Source of the DNA: CAYOPE01 sp964405805
GTDB taxonomy: Bacteria > Patescibacteriota > Doudnabacteria > UBA920 > O2-02-FULL-48-8
NCBI GenBank assembly: GCA_964405805.1
Contig: CAYOPE010000021.1
Coordinates: 1-14,431 of the forward strand
Reading direction: 5' to 3'
Length of the DNA: 14,431 nt
Below are positions 6,092 through 11,968 of this stretch, piece by piece. The notes beneath the pieces are model-generated. The model searched no databases, had not been told where the DNA came from, and saw only the letters and a list, made by a program, of their open reading frames with translations. The position numbers were made by a program, and so were the translations under genes. Each line of letters begins with the position of its first letter. Position 1 is the stretch's first letter.

Positions 6092-6501
6092 TTTCTACTA
6101 AACTCAAACGAATTTTTATCTGGTCGATCCCAGTTTTTATGATTCATGAAATCGAGGAATTTGCAACTGGGTTTTGGAAAATAGATCCTTTGACTAACTA
6201 TGTTGCTAAATTTTTTCCAAGTACAAATCTGGCAGTATTTACAATTTTCAATCTAGAATTGCTCGTTTTTATTATTGTAATAGCCTTAGCACTACAAAGC
6301 CCCAAATGGCAGATGAGAATGTTTACGGTTTTTGGTTTTGTTTATTTTTTCGAGTTAAGCCATATTGTGAGATTGCTGACAACCTTTGAGTATTATCCGG
6401 GCATGATAACAGCTTTTTTGTCTTTAATCATGGGTTTTTTCTTTTGGAAAGAGTTAATTAAAAACTGGCAACAATATGAACCACGATCACTCGATGCATG
6501 A
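6088..6501 (+). CDS. HXXEE-domain integral membrane protein
   Basis: 137 residues with about four hydrophobic helices. The motif HEIEE at residues 20-24 near the end of the first helix, and a second Glu/His pair in the third helix (FFELSHIVRLL, around residue 90), are the features that define the HXXEE family. The function of that family is unknown. The conserved His and Glu side chains within or at the membrane suggest metal binding, which fits its place between a metal sensor and a copper ATPase, but that link is inferred. It overlaps csoR by 4 bp and the ATPase by 26 bp, so all are surely cotranscribed. Very rich in Phe. Start chosen for the ATGA overlap. Confidence 0.8.
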   Translation: MISTKLKRIFIWSIPVFMIHEIEEFATGFWKIDPLTNYVAKFFPSTNLAVFTIFNLELLVFIIVIALALQSPKWQMRMFTVFGFVYFFELSHIVRLLTTFEYYPGMITAFLSLIMGFFFWKELIKNWQQYEPRSLDA

Positions 6502-8365
6502 GCATTCTGCTCACGACAAACACCAAGGGCATTCGCCAGAAATGTTTCGAGATAAGTTCTGGTTAAGCCTCATTTTGACTTTGCCCATTGTTTGGCTGCA
6601 TTTTTTTGACGTTAAATTTAACGGTTCCGAATATCTGGCACCTGTCTTAGGCACAGTTTTATTTTTCTATTCGGGCACAGTGTTTATCAAATCTGCATTA
6701 GCAGAAATTCGAAGTAGGCAACCTGGCATGATGACTTTGATTTCCGAAGCCATCATAGTCGCATTTGTTTACAGTTTATGGAGCATTTTCTCTGGCGGAG
6801 GCGCTGAGTTTTTTTGGGAATTATCAACTTTGATTACTGTTATGATTTTCGGGCATTGGATGGAGATGCGGTCAGTCATGAACGCGCAGGGTGCTTTGAA
6901 AGAATTGGCCAAACTTTTACCGGACATAGCAGAGCTGGTCGATGGCACGAAGTTGCCTATTGCAAACCTCAAAGTTGGCGATGTAGTTTTGATCCGACCT
7001 GGCAGCAAAGTTCCGGCTGACGGCGAAGTGATCGAAGGCAGGTCTTCTGTCAATGAATCCATGATTACTGGCGAGAGCGAATTGATCCATAAAAACATTA
7101 GTGACAGTGTTATTGCGGGCACTATAAATAGCAATGGCTCGCTGAAAGTGCGTGTGACCAAGATTGGCGAGCAGACAGCCCTGGCTGGCATCATGCGACT
7201 CGTCGCAGAAGCGCAGAAATCCAAGTCGAAAGCTCAGATTCTAGCTGATAGAGCAGCGTTTTATTTGACAATAGTAGCGACAATAAGCGGCGTTCTGACA
7301 TTACTGATTTGGTTGACGAGAAGTAATGGTGTAAGTTTTGCGCTAGAGCGAGCAGTGACAGTTCTAGTCATAGCTTGTCCTCATGCTCTGGGCTTAGCCA
7401 TTCCTCTAGTCACATCTATTTCTACGAGCTTGGCTGCCAGAAATGGTCTTCTGGTCCGCCAGAGAATCGCTCTCGAGTCTGCCCGAAACGTGGATGTAGT
7501 GTTGTTTGATAAAACAGGGACCCTGACTCGCGGTGAACACGGTGTGACTGAAATTTTACCAAAGCAAGGTGAAAAAACTGATTTACTCCGGATTGCGGCA
7601 GCAGTCGAAATGCCATCAGAGCACCCGATCGCCACGGCGATTGTTTCTAAAGCAAAAGAAATGGGACTTACGGTTCCTCTAGCACAAAATTTTCAGTCTA
7701 TTCCTGGTCGTGGCGTGAAAGCAGCAATTGATGGCAAAGATTATTTTGTGGGTCGCGAAGAAGGCTCCTCAGGCATTCATGTGCTGGAAGAAGGGAAGCT
7801 TATCGGCACCATCATCACTGCTGATGTTGTAAGGAAAGAATCTAAGCAAGCTGTGAATGATTTGAAAAAAATGGGCATCAGAGTTGCCATGCTAACTGGA
7901 GACAGCGAGCTGATTGCGAAAAATGTCGCTGCAGAGCTCGGTATCAGTGAATACTTTGCACAAGTTTTACCAGAGCACAAAGTAGACAAAGTCAAAGAGT
8001 TGCAAAAGGACGGTAGTCGAGTGGCCATGGTCGGGGATGGAGTCAATGACGCGCCGGCACTCACACAAGCTGACATCGGGATTGCGATTGGCGCAGGCAC
8101 GGATGTCGCGATCGAATCCGCAGGGATCATTTTAGCGAAAAGTGACCCACGCGATGTGGTGAAGATCATCAAGCTTTCTCGAGCAACTTATCGCAAGATG
8201 CAGCAGAACCTAGCCTGGGCCACAGGCTATAATGTGATTGCCATACCACTGGCCGCAGGATTATTTGGAATTTTTCTGCCTGCCGCAGTGGGTGCGATTC
8301 TCATGTCAGCAAGCACCGTGATAGTAGCTTTCAATGCTCAACTGTTAAGAAAGATAAATTTATGA
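6476..8365 (+). CDS. copB: CopB-type copper/silver-translocating P1B ATPase
   Basis: 629 residues. In place of CXXC heavy-metal domains there is a short His-rich N-terminus (MNHDHSMHEHSAHDKHQGH), as in CopB (P1B-3) pumps. The transport helix has CPH (residues 301-303) rather than CPC, also the P1B-3 mark. All catalytic motifs are intact: TGES at 198, DKTGTLT with the phosphorylated Asp at 345, SEHP (His383) that positions ATP, MLTGD, and GDGVNDAP at 520-527. About eight membrane helices in the usual P1B pattern. It exports Cu(I), Cu(II) or Ag(I) from the cytoplasm at the cost of ATP. Because the CPC/CPH difference is only a guide to specificity, silver or Cu(II) are possible. It starts inside the preceding gene and its stop overlaps the next start. 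Confidence 0.92.
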   Translation: MNHDHSMHEHSAHDKHQGHSPEMFRDKFWLSLILTLPIVWLHFFDVKFNGSEYLAPVLGTVLFFYSGTVFIKSALAEIRSRQPGMMTLISEAIIVAFVYSLWSIFSGGGAEFFWELSTLITVMIFGHWMEMRSVMNAQGALKELAKLLPDIAELVDGTKLPIANLKVGDVVLIRPGSKVPADGEVIEGRSSVNESMITGESELIHKNISDSVIAGTINSNGSLKVRVTKIGEQTALAGIMRLVAEAQKSKSKAQILADRAAFYLTIVATISGVLTLLIWLTRSNGVSFALERAVTVLVIACPHALGLAIPLVTSISTSLAARNGLLVRQRIALESARNVDVVLFDKTGTLTRGEHGVTEILPKQGEKTDLLRIAAAVEMPSEHPIATAIVSKAKEMGLTVPLAQNFQSIPGRGVKAAIDGKDYFVGREEGSSGIHVLEEGKLIGTIITADVVRKESKQAVNDLKKMGIRVAMLTGDSELIAKNVAAELGISEYFAQVLPEHKVDKVKELQKDGSRVAMVGDGVNDAPALTQADIGIAIGAGTDVAIESAGIILAKSDPRDVVKIIKLSRATYRKMQQNLAWATGYNVIAIPLAAGLFGIFLPAAVGAILMSASTVIVAFNAQLLRKINL

Positions 8366-9207
8366 GGACGCAAGAACGTAGCCCTATTGAAGAAGGAATA
8401 GAAAATAATATCATCGTAACTGAACAGCGAGACGCCGGTACTCATGTATTAATGGAAACTTTGTTGAGCGCTGATAAGCAGAACCATGAAAGAGATGAAA
8501 AGAAGATGGCAGAATTTCGAAAACAACTCGGTACAGAACAAGACAAACCAGTCACTGCTAAAACAGAGGAAAAGCCAATAAAACCTATGGATCAAAAAGC
8601 AATAGCAAAACAACAAAAGATCTATTCCACAATCGCAGAAGTATATGATCTAGGCTTATCGCTCATTGGCTACAAAAGAGCGGCCAGAAAATTTATTGCG
8701 CAAATACCGTTAAGTTCCGAGAGTCAACTAACTATCTTGGACGCAGGAAGTGGAACCGGTTTGTATTCATTTGCAGCAGCAGAGAGATTCCCAAACGCAC
8801 GAATTGTTGCTTTTGACTTTAATGAAAAAATGGCAAATAAAATGCAAGCGATAGCTCGCAGTAAGGGCTTGCAAGACCAGGTTAGAGTAACCACAGGTGA
8901 TGTTTCTAAACGAATTCCTGGTCTAGATGAACAATTCGATATCGTGATAACTGGAGGGGTGTTAGAGTATGTAAACCTTGAAGAAGCTGTTCATAATCTG
9001 GGTCAATATGTAAAGCAGGGTGGATATTTTCTAAATTCAGCAGTTAAGGATAATTTTTTGGGCAGAACTTTAGGCAAATTTTTAGCTTTTCAACCCTACA
9101 GTCAAAAAGAAAATGTTTCAGCATTCACTGAAAATGGATTGCAGTTGGTAAATACTGCTGATATAGCATTTCCACCAAAGCGTAGTTATCTGTTTCAAAA
9201 AGCGTGA
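8362..9207 (+). CDS. class I SAM-dependent methyltransferase in the copper operon
   Basis: 281 residues. The first 75 are charged and probably disordered. The Rossmann methyltransferase core follows: YSTIAEVYDLGLSLIGYKR as the cap helix, motif I ILDAGSGTG (125-133), the acidic end of strand 2 (VAFDFN), motif II-like VRVTTGDVS, the motif FDIVITGGVLEYV, and the post-III YVKQGGYFLNS. It resembles small-molecule methyltransferases of the UbiE/MenG type, but substrate residues are not recognisable; there is no Cys triad of an arsenite methyltransferase. It overlaps the ATPase stop by 4 bp (ATGA), so it is the last gene of the CsoR-controlled operon. Why a copper operon should carry a methyltransferase is unclear. 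Confidence 0.85.
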   Translation: MRTQERSPIEEGIENNIIVTEQRDAGTHVLMETLLSADKQNHERDEKKMAEFRKQLGTEQDKPVTAKTEEKPIKPMDQKAIAKQQKIYSTIAEVYDLGLSLIGYKRAARKFIAQIPLSSESQLTILDAGSGTGLYSFAAAERFPNARIVAFDFNEKMANKMQAIARSKGLQDQVRVTTGDVSKRIPGLDEQFDIVITGGVLEYVNLEEAVHNLGQYVKQGGYFLNSAVKDNFLGRTLGKFLAFQPYSQKENVSAFTENGLQLVNTADIAFPPKRSYLFQKA

Positions 9208-9211
9208 TGAA

Positions 9212-9240
9212 TTTACATAAAATTTCATTTTAGCTAAAAT
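9212..9240 (+). promoter_or_regulatory. promoter of the DoxX-like/msrB/CBS operon
   Basis: TTTACA at 9212-9217, 17-bp spacer, TAAAAT at 9235-9240, with the ATG at 9247 again exactly 6 nt after the -10 and no Shine-Dalgarno. A leaderless transcript is predicted. Confidence 0.75.
9227..9240. promoter_or_regulatory. 14-bp palindrome over the -10 box (putative operator)
   Basis: ATTTTAGCTAAAAT is a perfect palindrome whose right half is the -10 box. It may be a repressor site; the regulator is unknown and could be a redox sensor given the genes it would control. AT-rich palindromes arise by chance more often than GC-rich ones. Confidence 0.45.
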
Positions 9241-9246
9241 ACTAGT

Positions 9247-9606
9247 ATGTCCATAAAAAATCCGTTCACAATTCTGCGACTGGGGTTAGCTATGGTGTTT
9301 TTGGCCAATGCTATCGCAGCCTGGTCAGGCTCAGCTGAATTTAGAGACATTCTGGAAAACTCATTCGTGGTGCATCTGTTTCCGGCAGTCTCTACGTCCA
9401 CTATGCTTTATGTCATAGCGGTCAATGATTCGCTACTGACTTTGATTTTTTTGTTCAATTTGAAAATTATCAAATACGCTCTGATCTGGGCGAGCCTGTG
9501 GCTGATCGGCGTCATGGTGGCTACGCATGATCTGGGCGGGACCCTGGAGCACCTAGGTTTCCTATCCATGGCCATAGCTTTGTATCTTACAATTTTAGAA
9601 CTATGA
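9247..9606 (+). CDS. DoxX-like four-helix membrane protein
   Basis: 119 residues with four hydrophobic helices (about 7-25, 44-62, 64-82 and 84-118 with a short break). The Arg in the first helix (TILRLGLAMVFLANAI), the charged loop before the second helix and the overall size resemble DoxX/DoxD-like quinone-linked or redox-associated membrane proteins. Family assignment is tentative. The stop overlaps the msrB start by 4 bp, so it is translated with the methionine sulfoxide reductase, which supports a redox or thiol-related role. Confidence 0.6.
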   Translation: MSIKNPFTILRLGLAMVFLANAIAAWSGSAEFRDILENSFVVHLFPAVSTSTMLYVIAVNDSLLTLIFLFNLKIIKYALIWASLWLIGVMVATHDLGGTLEHLGFLSMAIALYLTILEL

Positions 9607-9983
9607 CAGACGAAGAGTTAAAGCAAAAACTTACACCTGAGCAGTATCACATCATGCGCGAAAAGGGGACAGAAGCGCCGTTTTCTGGCAAGTATTTTGA
9701 TTCGCACGAGAAAGGCATGTATGTGTGCGCGGCTTGTGGGCAGCAGCTGTTTTCATCAGACACGAAGTTTGACTCAGGCACGGGTTGGCCGTCGTTTACT
9801 GATCCTGTTAACCTAAAAAACATCGAGCTTCATGAAGACAATGAGCACGGCATGCGCCGAACAGAAGTAGTGTGCAAAAATTGCGGCTCACACCTCGGCC
9901 ACGTCTTTGACGACGGACCTGCTGATAAAGGCGGTAAACGCTATTGCATAAACTCCGCTTGCCTGATGCTGAACAAAGAATAG
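9603..9983 (+). CDS. msrB: peptide-methionine (R)-S-oxide reductase MsrB
   Basis: 126 residues, close to full length for MsrB. It has the family order TPEQYHIMREKGTEAPFSGKY, the structural zinc ligands as two CXXC pairs (Cys42/Cys45 and Cys91/Cys94), FDSGTGWPSF (56-65), HLGHVFDDGP (97-106), and the catalytic RYCINSACL with Cys115. The enzyme reduces the R form of methionine sulfoxide in oxidised proteins, using thioredoxin. An additional Cys120 lies close to the catalytic one and might serve in disulfide exchange. No signal peptide: it is cytoplasmic. It lies between a DoxX-like membrane protein and a CBS protein in one operon. Confidence 0.95.
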   Translation: MTDEELKQKLTPEQYHIMREKGTEAPFSGKYFDSHEKGMYVCAACGQQLFSSDTKFDSGTGWPSFTDPVNLKNIELHEDNEHGMRRTEVVCKNCGSHLGHVFDDGPADKGGKRYCINSACLMLNKE

Positions 9984-9986
9984 AGT

Positions 9987-10622
9987 ATGAAAATAGAAGA
10001 TATAATGACCGAAAATGTAATAACTGTTTTTGAAGATACTGCGGTGGCAGAAGCTGCATTAATTTTGACACAACATAGTTTTAATGGTTTGCCAGTAGTT
10101 GATAAAAACGGCAAACTTGTGGGATTATTTACAGAGAGGGACATGCTAAGCGATCGTTCATATATACATCTTAAGACTTTATTGAAATTATTTTCGGAAG
10201 TTGATTTTTATAAAAAAGATAATTCAGAAATTAAAGAAGAATTAAATAACATTATTGATTTGAAAGTTAGAGATGTTATGACCTCTGTGCCTACAGTGAT
10301 TCGTCCAAGTGATTCTATAGAACAAGCCGTGGCATTATTCGCCGAGCCGAAGAATAACCCTCTACCTGTTGTAAACCAAAATGGCATGCTTAAGGGAATT
10401 ATTTCGATGTCAGATTTGATCAAATTGTACGGAGTCAGGACAAAAGATATTCTTCAGGAGAAACAGGTCGATAAAAAAGTTGATGAATTTATAAAAAAAT
10501 TCGAAAAAAATTTCGTAGTCGTTTCTCGCTTTCGTGTTTCTACTTGGTTTATAGCCAGTCTTTTATTTACAATTGTTGGCTTTGCCATAGCTATGTTTTT
10601 TATACTCAGAATTAATATTTGA
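9987..10622 (+). CDS. CBS-domain protein with a C-terminal membrane anchor
   Basis: 211 residues. Two CBS motifs are separated by a linker: first IEDIMTENVITVFEDTAVAEAALILTQHSFNGLPVVDKNGKLVGLFTERDML, second VRDVMTSVPTVIRPSDSIEQAVALFAE...PLPVVNQNGMLKGIISMSDLI. The two fold as a Bateman module, which usually binds adenosyl nucleotides (AMP, ATP, SAM). A charged helix and one C-terminal transmembrane segment (about residues 186-207) follow, with a short tail, so the CBS pair hangs on the cytoplasmic face. It starts 3 bp after the msrB stop. A role as an energy or nucleotide sensor for the operon is inferred. Confidence 0.85.
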   Translation: MKIEDIMTENVITVFEDTAVAEAALILTQHSFNGLPVVDKNGKLVGLFTERDMLSDRSYIHLKTLLKLFSEVDFYKKDNSEIKEELNNIIDLKVRDVMTSVPTVIRPSDSIEQAVALFAEPKNNPLPVVNQNGMLKGIISMSDLIKLYGVRTKDILQEKQVDKKVDEFIKKFEKNFVVVSRFRVSTWFIASLLFTIVGFAIAMFFILRINI

Positions 10623-10648
10623 CAAATAGGCATCATTCGTAGGATAAT
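10619..10648 (+). promoter_or_regulatory. promoter upstream of the anchored 138-residue protein
   Basis: TTGACA at 10619-10624, 18-bp spacer, GATAAT at 10643-10648. A start near 10655 gives a leader of about 25 nt. Unlike the leaderless cases, the ATG at 10680 is some distance away, and no clear Shine-Dalgarno is seen. Confidence 0.55.
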
Positions 10649-10679
10649 AAGTGTAAGCATTAATCATTTAGATACAAAC

Positions 10680-11096
10680 ATGAATAAAAAAAATCAAACA
10701 GCACTTCTTGTTGTTAGTTGTGGCTTACTTTTATTAGTAGTTGTGGTTCTGGTGCAGTCTCTTATACGAAGACATCAAGTGGATCGAATAGCTGCCTCAA
10801 TAAAGCAATCAGTGGTCCAGGCCAGCAGCAAAAAAGCCAAACAACAGGCTTTCATCACTGCTCTTAGTCAACATAAAGCTGATATTGAATTTATGCTAAC
10901 TCATGAACCAATCCTTAATATTAGTTTCCAAAAGAGCGATGCCTCAGGCGATATATGCGGTGATCTTTTGGATCAGTTGAGGGATGCAGAAGCATTGGCT
11001 TATGATGCAGCAGCAGAAGGAGCTGAGGGAATAACGGCCGACTATCTCAGAAGCGTTGCCATTCGTCTGATGGAGATTTATAATTGCGCAATATAA
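10680..11096 (+). CDS. membrane-anchored protein of unknown function
   Basis: 138 residues: Lys/Asn-rich start, one transmembrane helix (about 8-28), then an Arg-Arg-His junction and an outside or periplasm-like region that is strongly helical and rich in Ala, Gln, Ser and Lys. Two cysteines (in GDICGDLL and near the end, YNCAI) could pair. No named family is recognised. It is alone between the CBS operon and the next promoter. Confidence 0.6.
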   Translation: MNKKNQTALLVVSCGLLLLVVVVLVQSLIRRHQVDRIAASIKQSVVQASSKKAKQQAFITALSQHKADIEFMLTHEPILNISFQKSDASGDICGDLLDQLRDAEALAYDAAAEGAEGITADYLRSVAIRLMEIYNCAI

Positions 11097-11160
11097 TAAT
11101 AGAGCAAAAGAGAACTTTTTAGAATAATCTGAAATAAAAACAACAGCAGAGTCACTAAGC

Positions 11161-11189
11161 TTGCCAAGTCAGAAGTGCACTGTTATAAT
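11161..11189 (+). promoter_or_regulatory. strong promoter of the DUF6504-like/polymerase region
   Basis: TTGCCA at 11161-11166, 17-bp spacer, TATAAT at 11184-11189 with TGT directly before it (extended -10). Expected start near 11196, about 75 nt before the first gene. The remainder of the gap 11097-11160 is AT-rich and shows nothing recognisable. Confidence 0.75.
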
Positions 11190-11195
11190 AAACTA

Positions 11196-11266
11196 CGGCA
11201 TTAACCCTACTTCAATGTTGGGACACTAATACCAAATAAGGCGGCTCGAAAGAGTCGTCTTTTAAA
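11196..11266 (+). ncRNA. candidate short RNA or attenuator leader
   Basis: Between the promoter start and the first gene lies about 70 nt with a weak hairpin (CCCTAC / GTTGGG, near 11205-11222) and then a strong terminator-type hairpin with a T-run. Transcripts from the promoter should often stop here, making a small RNA, unless read-through is regulated. No known riboswitch or sRNA family is recognised. Confidence 0.4.
11238..11266 (+). terminator. terminator-like hairpin with GAAA tetraloop
   Basis: 10-bp stem (11238-11247 with 11252-11261, two G-T pairs) closed by a GAAA tetraloop and followed by TTTTAAATTTT. It lies between the promoter and the ATG at 11271. It either ends the upstream unit or attenuates the downstream operon. 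Confidence 0.7.
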
Positions 11267-11270
11267 TTTT

Positions 11271-11516
11271 ATGTTGGAAACCATAAATGAACCTGTGAAC
11301 GTGATTGCGAAATTTATGGGGAATAAGACCATCCCTATCAAGCTTCTTTGGCATGATCGCGAAATTCTCATCACCAAAGTCAACCTGACTTGGTCGCGCT
11401 GGGAAGGCAGAGTCAAGTTTTATTTTTTTGCTGTGTCTGACGGCGTGAATTATTTTAAATTACAGTTTAACTCTGAAGCGCTATCTTGGACATTGCTTGA
11501 GAGTTACTCGGAATAG
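11271..11516 (+). CDS. DUF6504-like small protein associated with translesion polymerase
   Basis: 81 residues, predicted all-beta. INEPVNVIAKFMGNKTIPIKLLWHDREILITKV is followed by a W-rich strand, a FFAVSDGVNYFKLQFN block, and a W..LLESY ending. This layout (EPV, then a P-x-(x)-W strand, a GR/DRE turn, a Y-L strand, W-L ending) resembles the DUF6504 proteins that accompany Y-family or ImuB-type polymerases in other bacteria. The likeness is from memory of the pattern, so confidence is moderate. A polymerase gene does follow, separated only by the four-helix-bundle cassette. No ribosome site is clear; the ATG lies 10 nt after the terminator-like hairpin. Confidence 0.6.
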   Translation: MLETINEPVNVIAKFMGNKTIPIKLLWHDREILITKVNLTWSRWEGRVKFYFFAVSDGVNYFKLQFNSEALSWTLLESYSE

Positions 11517-11548
11517 TTAAAAGGTTAGAAGGTTAAAAAGTTAAAAAG
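11516..11548 (+). repeat. left 8-bp tandem repeat block
   Basis: Four uninterrupted 8-bp units of consensus GTTARAAR. The pattern reappears in opposite orientation at 11921-11955. Confidence 0.8.
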
Positions 11549-11570
11549 TAAAATTAAAAGAAAGGACAGC

Positions 11571-11936
11571 ATGTCTAAATTTAATTCGATCGAAGAGATC
11601 AAAGTTTGGCAGGAGGGGGTGGGTTTGGTTTTATTAGTTTATGCTTTTATTCGAAACAATAGAGAGTTCTCAAAAGATTTTGGTTTAAGGGATCAAGTTC
11701 AGAAGTGTGCGGTCTCTATCCCTTCTAATGTTGCAGAAGGATTCGAGCGAGAAACAAATCCAGAATTTATAAGATTTTTATATATCGCCAAAGGTTCTTG
11801 CGGAGAGCTAAGGACTCAGATTTATATCGCTTATAAGTTGGGGTATATTTTAGAAAAAGATTTTAGCGCAATTCATGAAAAATGTATCCAAGTTTCCAGA
11901 ATGCTTATGAAGTTAATTAGAACCTTAAAACCTTGA
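11571..11936 (+). CDS. four-helix-bundle protein (S23 / bAvd-like family)
   Basis: 121 residues with the family signature in full: IEEIKVWQEGVGLVLLVY for helix 1, FGLRDQVQKCAVSIPSNVAEGFER for helix 2, PEFIRFLYIAKGSCGELRTQIYIAYKLGYI for helix 3, and a last amphipathic helix. Such proteins are encoded in intervening sequences within 23S rRNA genes and, as Avd, in diversity-generating retroelements, where they form a basic pentamer that binds nucleic acid. Here it lies between two protein genes, with no rRNA and no reverse transcriptase nearby. AAAGGA precedes the ATG. The final codons and stop lie within the right repeat block. Confidence 0.9.
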   Translation: MSKFNSIEEIKVWQEGVGLVLLVYAFIRNNREFSKDFGLRDQVQKCAVSIPSNVAEGFERETNPEFIRFLYIAKGSCGELRTQIYIAYKLGYILEKDFSAIHEKCIQVSRMLMKLIRTLKP

Positions 11937-11955
11937 AACTTTCTAACTTTCAAAC
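11921..11955 (-). repeat. right 8-bp repeat block, inverted relative to the left
   Basis: Read on the minus strand it shows four 8-bp units beginning GTT (GTTTGAAA, GTTAGAAA, GTTTCAAG, GTTTTAAG) plus a partial GTT. Same period and same GTTARAAR-like motif as the left block. Confidence 0.75.
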
Positions 11956-11968
11956 AACTCAAGGGGTT

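Larger units (their letters stand above)
11516..11955. mobile_element. candidate IVS/S23-type insertion cassette
   Basis: About 440 bp holding one four-helix-bundle gene and bounded on both sides by 8-bp-periodic repeats in inverted orientation. The left block begins on the last base of the upstream gene's stop codon; the right block ends just before the polymerase ribosome site. Taking the cassette out would leave the DUF6504-like gene and the polymerase gene as neighbours. Movement has not been shown; no transposase is present. Confidence 0.55.

Noticed and set aside
10680..10730. Lipoprotein signal (VVSC) in the 138-residue protein
   Set aside because: The Cys lies in the middle of the hydrophobic helix with only a short stretch before it; a transmembrane anchor fits better.
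11097..11200. LexA/SOS box before the polymerase operon
   Set aside because: No GAAC-type or CTG-N10-CAG palindrome was found around the promoter.
11571..11936. Diversity-generating retroelement accessory gene (avd)
   Set aside because: No reverse transcriptase or template/variable repeat pair is present in the window; the family resemblance alone does not show a retroelement.
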